Assembly (NCBI GenBank): GCA_902527075.1
Contig: CABZNM010000018.1
Coordinates: forward strand, 1 to 10,476
Length of the DNA: 10,476 nucleotides
From: an uncultured Pelagibacteraceae bacterium
GTDB taxonomy: Bacteria; Pseudomonadota; Alphaproteobacteria; Pelagibacterales; AG-422-B15
Direction: 5' to 3'
Shown: positions 7,098-10,476 of the stretch, in pieces
Numbering within the stretch: the first letter of the stretch is position 1
Layout of the letters: each line of letters starts with the position of its first letter
The notes under the pieces: generated by a model
Database searches by the model: none
What the model was told of the DNA's origin: nothing
The model's input: the letters and a program-made list of their open reading frames with translations, nothing else
Translations under genes and position numbers: made by a program

Positions 7098-7709
7098 ATG
7101 AAATTAATTAGTAATTTATATTTTAAATTAAAAAATTACTTCGTTGCTAAGACTAGCGCATTTACAAATAGTAAATATGCATATCCTTTTATATTTCTAG
7201 TATGCCTTTTTGAGTCGATAATATTTCCAATACCACAAGAGGTAATCATGATCCCAATGATGTCAGTCAATCGAGCAAAAATTTTCACAATTGCGACAGT
7301 AGCAGTTTTTGGATCAGTGATTGGAGGAGTATTTGCATATATCATTGGTTTTTACTTTTTTGATACTGTTGGTGTTTATATTATTGATCTATACGAGCTA
7401 AATATTAGTTTTGATAGATTTTTAAAAAATATTGAAAGTTATGGTTTTATTTATGTATTCATTGGAGGATTTACACTAATACCATATAAAATAGTTACAT
7501 TATCGAGTGGATTTTTATCAATTAATATTGTTGTATTCGTAACAGCTAGCATTTTATCAAGAAGTATTAGATTTTTTTTAATTGCATTTATAATTTATAA
7601 ATTTGGCCCAACACTTATGAGAGAATTTGAAGGAAAATTGACTTTATACTCTCTTTTAATTGCTATAATTCTAATATTATTTTCAGTGCTCCTAATTAAC
7701 TTTATTTAA
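7098..7709 (+). CDS. DedA/VTT-domain inner-membrane protein, YqaA-like (COG1238)
   Basis: This 203-residue protein is mostly hydrophobic, with membrane segments near 28-45, 62-88, 116-150 and 182-203. The family marks are the acidic re-entrant motif with Glu39 and PIP at 44-46, the Gly-rich GSVIGGVFAYIIG (72-84), and GGFTLIPYK (123-131) followed by Arg155 and Arg158 in SILSRSIRFF. The second motif matches YqaA-type members of the SNARE-associated/VTT superfamily. DedA proteins act in inner-membrane lipid homeostasis, and some are thought to recycle lipid carriers across the membrane. The substrate of YqaA-type members is not settled. It starts an operon: dsbB begins one base after its stop. 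There is no Shine-Dalgarno before the ATG; the conserved body begins soon after, so the start is plausible but not proven. Confidence 0.87.
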   Translation: MKLISNLYFKLKNYFVAKTSAFTNSKYAYPFIFLVCLFESIIFPIPQEVIMIPMMSVNRAKIFTIATVAVFGSVIGGVFAYIIGFYFFDTVGVYIIDLYELNISFDRFLKNIESYGFIYVFIGGFTLIPYKIVTLSSGFLSINIVVFVTASILSRSIRFFLIAFIIYKFGPTLMREFEGKLTLYSLLIAIILILFSVLLINFI

Positions 7710-7710
7710 A

Positions 7711-8172
7711 ATGAAGACATTATTTTATTTTAATATTTTTACATCAGCAATTGTACTTGTTGCCGTTTATGTACTTGAATATGGTTTCAAAATGGCACCC
7801 TGTGAAATGTGTATTATTGAAAGATACCAGTATTATAGTTTGATAGTCCTTGGGATAATTGGTCTTTTTTCTATTGATAAATTAGGAAAAGTCACTCAAT
7901 ACCTTATTTTATGTGTCTTAACTCTAGGTGTCTTTTATACATTGTACCATGTTGGTATTGAGAGGAGTATTTTTGAGGGTAACTCAGCTTGTTCAGGCTC
8001 ATTTTCATCAATCATTGATAAAGAAACATTGCTTAAAAATATAGAACAGGCTCCTTTGATCAGGTGTGATGTTGCAACATACTTGTTTAATTTTATAAGT
8101 TTAGCAGAATCAAACTTGATTGTTACAATTATGTTATTATTTTCAAATCTATACTTAGGATTTAAAAAATGA
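7711..8172 (+). CDS. dsbB: Disulfide bond formation protein B
   Basis: This 153-residue, four-helix inner-membrane protein reoxidises a DsbA-type thiol oxidase and passes the electrons to ubiquinone. The first redox pair is Cys31 and Cys34 in PCEMCIIERYQ (30-40), with Arg38 matching the quinone-interacting Arg of E. coli CxxCIYER. The second periplasmic pair is Cys94 in ACSGSFSS and Cys119 in APLIRCD, a pattern usual in alphaproteobacterial DsbB proteins. A further Cys68 lies in a membrane helix. The gene starts one base after the dedA stop, and its own stop overlaps the coq7 start in an ATGA. The pairing with coq7 makes biological sense because DsbB needs ubiquinone as electron acceptor. No dsbA is in the window. 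Confidence 0.92.
   Translation: MKTLFYFNIFTSAIVLVAVYVLEYGFKMAPCEMCIIERYQYYSLIVLGIIGLFSIDKLGKVTQYLILCVLTLGVFYTLYHVGIERSIFEGNSACSGSFSSIIDKETLLKNIEQAPLIRCDVATYLFNFISLAESNLIVTIMLLFSNLYLGFKK
8157..8160 (+). promoter_or_regulatory. Ribosome binding site of coq7
   Basis: AGGA lies 8 bases before the coq7 ATG at 8169, inside the end of dsbB. It is the best-spaced Shine-Dalgarno in the window and supports this ATG as the start, in the 4-base overlap with dsbB. Confidence 0.55.
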
Positions 8173-8696
8173 GCGCAAAAGAGAAAATATTAGAAAAAAT
8201 AATTCGAGTTGATCAAGCTGGAGAGGTTGGCGCACAACAAATATATGAAGGTCAAAAACTCGTTTTTAAATTATTAAAAAATGAGAGAGATTTAGCTGAA
8301 GTTACAAGAATGTGTGAAGAGGAAAAAGAGCACCTTGATTATTTTAATAAACTTGCAAGAGAAAGAAATGTCAAACCTACAAAATTATCTAAACTTTTTG
8401 ATACAGGTGCATTTGTAATGGGAGTAAGTACTGCTCTCATGGGTAGTAAAGCTGCATATGTTTGCACTGAGGCCGTGGAAGAAATTATTGAGGAGCATTA
8501 TCAACAACAAATAGACCAACTTGAGGGGATTGATGAAGACGTTCGGAAAAAAATTATTAAATTCCAGGAAGATGAAGTTAATCATAAAAATACTGCTATA
8601 GATATGGGTTCAAAAGATGCGTTTGGATATAAAGTTCTTCGAAAAGTGATTAATGATACAACAAAGGCAGCCATTTTTTTTGCTGAAAGATATTAA
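8169..8696 (+). CDS. coq7: 2-polyprenyl-3-methyl-6-methoxy-1,4-benzoquinone hydroxylase (COQ7/demethoxyubiquinone hydroxylase)
   Basis: This 175-residue di-iron monooxygenase of the ferritin-like fold performs the penultimate step of ubiquinone synthesis, the C-5 (C6 in older numbering) hydroxylation of demethoxyubiquinone at the inner membrane. The opening IIRVDQAGEVGAQQIYEGQ (11-29) supplies the first metal Glu (Glu19). EEEKEHLDYF (50-59) gives the first ExxH with Glu52 and His55. AVEEIIEEHY (102-111) and FQEDEVNH (132-139), with Glu136 and His139, supply the rest. The whole family core is present and the length fits the short bacterial form. UbiF/UbiI-type flavin hydroxylases do this step in enterobacteria; COQ7 is the common alternative in alphaproteobacteria. 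It is coupled to dsbB by a 4-base overlap, and its stop abuts the convergent HNH gene with no gap. Confidence 0.95.
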   Translation: MSAKEKILEKIIRVDQAGEVGAQQIYEGQKLVFKLLKNERDLAEVTRMCEEEKEHLDYFNKLARERNVKPTKLSKLFDTGAFVMGVSTALMGSKAAYVCTEAVEEIIEEHYQQQIDQLEGIDEDVRKKIIKFQEDEVNHKNTAIDMGSKDAFGYKVLRKVINDTTKAAIFFAERY

Positions 8697-9254
8697 TTAT
8701 TTTTCTAGCTGGATATCCCAATATAGAAAGTCAGCCCAACTCTCATGAAGGAAATTTGGTGGAAATGATCTTCCACACTTATCGAGATCTGCCATGGTAG
8801 GGATTTTTGGCATATTATAAGGTCTCATTTTTGAGTCTTTAAGTGACTTTCCTCCTTTCCTGACATTGCATGGAGAACATGCAGTAACAATATTTTCCCA
8901 TGTCGTTTCACCACCATGAGATCGAGGAATGAGGTGGTCAAAAGTTAAATCATTACCAGAGCCACAGTATTGACAGCTAAACTTATCTCTTAAAAAAACG
9001 TTAAAACGTGAAAAAATAGGATTACGATTTGGCTTGATATATGACTTTAGACTTATTACGCTCGGCAAATTCATTTGGAAACTTGGGCTTCTAATCTCCC
9101 TTGAATAGTTAGAGACAATATTCACTCTGTTAAGGATCACGGCTTTAACGCTATCCTGCCAACACCAAATTGAGAGTGGATAATGGCTTAATGGTCTAAA
9201 ATCTGAATTTAAAACAAGTGCAGGGCATTGTTCTAACGGAATTCTATCGGTCAT
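8697..9254 (-). CDS. HNH endonuclease-domain protein
   Basis: This 185-residue protein has an HNH nuclease core at about residues 91-133. Cys94 and Cys97 (CQYC) with Cys126 and Cys129 (CSPC) form a structural zinc site. LTFDHLIPRSHGG (103-115) carries the Asp106-His107 metal/catalytic pair, followed by the Asn121 of WENIVTACSPCN and RKGG. The N-terminal 80 residues (LVLNSDFRPLSHYPLSIW and following) are typical of a small chromosomal HNH family found across proteobacteria and cyanobacteria, whose role is, as far as I know, unassigned. No methyltransferase, intron, intein or phage gene is near, so a restriction or homing role is unlikely. A 43-base gap separates it from the upstream hydrolase, so it may have its own promoter. 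The catalytic residues are intact. Confidence 0.9.
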   Translation of the reverse strand: MTDRIPLEQCPALVLNSDFRPLSHYPLSIWCWQDSVKAVILNRVNIVSNYSREIRSPSFQMNLPSVISLKSYIKPNRNPIFSRFNVFLRDKFSCQYCGSGNDLTFDHLIPRSHGGETTWENIVTACSPCNVRKGGKSLKDSKMRPYNMPKIPTMADLDKCGRSFPPNFLHESWADFLYWDIQLEK

Positions 9255-9297
9255 GAATATATAAATATATGCAGAATAAAAAAAAATTCAAAAAAAT
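9255..9297 (-). promoter_or_regulatory. AT-only-like gap upstream of the HNH gene, possible promoter
   Basis: These 43 bases are almost pure A/T and hold two T tracts (on the minus strand) followed by TGCATATATTTATATATTC just before the ATG. TATATT-like -10 boxes can be drawn, but in such DNA they mean little. A short GAAT/ATTC inverted repeat around a T tract is too weak to call a terminator. Whether the HNH gene is read from here or from the upstream operon is open. Confidence 0.25.
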
Positions 9298-9957
9298 TTA
9301 TCTTTTATTAATTTCAAATTTTTCTTTTAGAAAAGTTATAGCAATTTCAAGTCCATCCTGAGCTATAGAGTGTGGAGTATTAGACGAGATATGTGATTGT
9401 ACATCAACTTCAAAGTTATTTAGAATTTTCTCAGCTTCGATCGTTTCCTGATAAGGAACCATAGGATCAGCATCTCCATGTATTAAGTAAACAGGAGGTT
9501 TTGATTTCATTTCGTCTTTAAGAAGGTCACCAGCGATAAGCTTGCCTGAAAAACCTATAATACCAACCATTGCTTGTGGTCTTCTTAATCCAACATGCAA
9601 ACTCATCATAGTGCCTTGACTAAAACCAACGAGTGCAAGGTCTTTATCTGTCAAATTATACTTATTTAATTGATCATCAATAAATGAGTTTAAAATATCT
9701 GCAGCATTCAACACACCTTTCCAGATACTAGCTGGATCTCCAGACTGAAAATCAAACCATTGATATCCAAATGGATTCATTGCACATTTTTCTGGAGCAT
9801 TAGGAGATATAAATAAAGCATCTGGTAATACAGGCTGAAAATAATTTGCTAAATTTATCAAATCGTTACCATCCGCTCCATAACCATGGCAGAAAATAAC
9901 TAATTTATTTATATCCCCATTCAGCGGCTCAACAGCAGGTCCATCTATTCGTGTCAT
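9298..9957 (-). CDS. Carboxylesterase/phospholipase-type alpha/beta hydrolase (COG0400)
   Basis: This 219-residue serine hydrolase of the acyl-protein thioesterase/carboxylesterase family has no signal peptide and is presumably cytoplasmic. The oxyanion-hole region is VIFCHGYGADGNDL (20-33). The nucleophile elbow is GFSQG (111-115) with Ser113. The catalytic Asp is Asp164 in HGDADPMVP (160-168) and the His is His196 in TPHSI (194-198). Members cleave short-chain esters, lysophospholipids or acyl thioesters; the substrate cannot be read from the sequence. Its ATG overlaps the stop of the ethylmalonyl-CoA-type mutase gene in an ATGA, so it is translationally coupled to it. That context allows a guess of an acyl-CoA or ester substrate linked to the same pathway, but linkage may be only positional. 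Confidence 0.9.
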   Translation of the reverse strand: MTRIDGPAVEPLNGDINKLVIFCHGYGADGNDLINLANYFQPVLPDALFISPNAPEKCAMNPFGYQWFDFQSGDPASIWKGVLNAADILNSFIDDQLNKYNLTDKDLALVGFSQGTMMSLHVGLRRPQAMVGIIGFSGKLIAGDLLKDEMKSKPPVYLIHGDADPMVPYQETIEAEKILNNFEVDVQSHISSNTPHSIAQDGLEIAITFLKEKFEINKR

Positions 9958-10476
9958 TGATTTATATTGCCCTCAACTATTCCTACAATATCGCTCATGA
10001 TATCTTTTAGTTGGTAATTTTTTGGAGTATAAACAGCCTTCACTCCATTTTGTTTTAGTTTTTTTTCATCCTCAGTAGGAATAATGCCTCCAACAATAAC
10101 AGGTATATCTGAAATTTTATTCTTTTTCATCTCTGACATAATCTCTTCCACTAGTTGAACGTGAGAACCAGACAAAATTGATAACCCAATGATATGAACA
10201 TCTTCTTCAACAGACGACTTAACTATTTGTTGTGGAGTCAGTCTTATTCCTTCATATAAAACATCCATTCCACAGTCACTTGCACTCACAGCAATTTGTT
10301 CAGCCCCGCTTGAATGGCCATCCAATCCAGGTTTGCCAACCAAAAATTTAATACGTCTTCCGATCTTATCAGATATAGCTTCCACTCTTTTTCTTACTGG
10401 CTCATAGTCATTATTCTGTGACTCTTGAATATTACTGATACCAGTTGGAGCCTTGAATTCACCATACACATCACGA
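9954..10476 (-). CDS. ecm: Ethylmalonyl-CoA mutase-type protein, C-terminal B12-binding part (partial at 5' end)
   Basis: The frame is open to the window edge: two more codons (Arg, Asp) precede the GTG at 10469, so that GTG is internal and the gene starts outside. The 173 visible residues hold a cobalamin-binding domain: FLVGKPGLDGHSSGAEQIA with the DxHxxG motif, whose His (codon 10316-10314) ligates cobalt; then GIRLTP, DVHIIGLSILSGSH, IPVIVGGIIP and VYTPKNYQL. GKPGLDGHSxGAEQIA, GLSILSGSH and VYTPK match the ethylmalonyl-CoA mutase branch; methylmalonyl-CoA mutases read AKMGQDGHDRGA and GVSSLAAGH. Ecm converts ethylmalonyl-CoA to methylsuccinyl-CoA in the ethylmalonyl-CoA pathway for acetyl-CoA assimilation. 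The catalytic barrel domain is not in the window, so its integrity cannot be judged. The stop overlaps the hydrolase start. Confidence 0.85.
   Translation of the reverse strand, partial: RDVYGEFKAPTGISNIQESQNNDYEPVRKRVEAISDKIGRRIKFLVGKPGLDGHSSGAEQIAVSASDCGMDVLYEGIRLTPQQIVKSSVEEDVHIIGLSILSGSHVQLVEEIMSEMKKNKISDIPVIVGGIIPTEDEKKLKQNGVKAVYTPKNYQLKDIMSDIVGIVEGNINQ

Noticed and set aside
8697..9254. HNH gene as a restriction or homing element
   Set aside because: There is no methyltransferase, intron, intein or phage gene around it, and base composition is like its neighbours.
10467..10469. GTG as the start of a stand-alone B12-binding protein
   Set aside because: The frame stays open to the window edge, and the residues before and after the GTG read like the linker and C-terminal domain of an Ecm-type mutase, so the gene is cut by the window.
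1..10476. CRISPR array, insertion sequence, prophage, integron or toxin-antitoxin pair
   Set aside because: I found no spaced repeats, terminal inverted repeats, transposase or integrase motifs, nor small paired ORFs. All sizable frames are accounted for by core-type genes.

Overview
The window is a dense, AT-rich (roughly one third G+C by eye) stretch of bacterial chromosome. Its genes point to an alphaproteobacterium with a streamlined genome. It carries a di-iron COQ7-type ubiquinone hydroxylase, the C-terminal domain of an ethylmalonyl-CoA-type mutase, a YqaA-type DedA protein, an alphaproteobacterial-style DsbB and separate pabB and pabC genes. A free-living marine lineage of the SAR11/HIMB59/AEGEAN-169 sort would fit, but that placement is inference from gene content and base composition. 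Only about 150 bases lie outside genes. Four gene pairs overlap by 4 bases, and the two convergent junctions are stop-to-stop.

Layout. (1) 1-2878, plus strand: an envelope triad of an RND/MMPL-type permease (its start lies outside the window), a periplasmic LolA-fold protein and an outer-membrane beta-barrel, probably one operon for lipid or other hydrophobic cargo. (2) 7013-2875, minus strand: tRNA-Leu(CAA), then pabB, pabC and a FATP/VLACS-type acyl-CoA synthetase. PabB and PabC convert chorismate to p-aminobenzoate for folate. The synthetase activates long-chain fatty acids and has no obvious link to folate. (3) 7014-7097: an 84-base divergent intergenic region, the largest gap in the window, with candidate -10 boxes on both strands and a perfect 10-base tandem repeat. 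(4) 7098-8696, plus strand: a DedA/VTT membrane protein, DsbB and COQ7. DsbB passes electrons from periplasmic disulfide formation to ubiquinone, and COQ7 makes a late ubiquinone intermediate. (5) 10476-8697, minus strand: the end of the ethylmalonyl-CoA-type mutase, a carboxylesterase/phospholipase-type hydrolase and a small HNH protein.

Overall this looks like ordinary core genome. I see no phage, transposon, CRISPR array, toxin-antitoxin pair or recognisable defence island. The points most worth a second look are the envelope triad, pabB starting 6 bases after the tRNA CCA, a Glu-to-Cys change at the PLP-nitrogen position of PabC, the tandem repeat in the divergent promoter region, and the orphan HNH gene.
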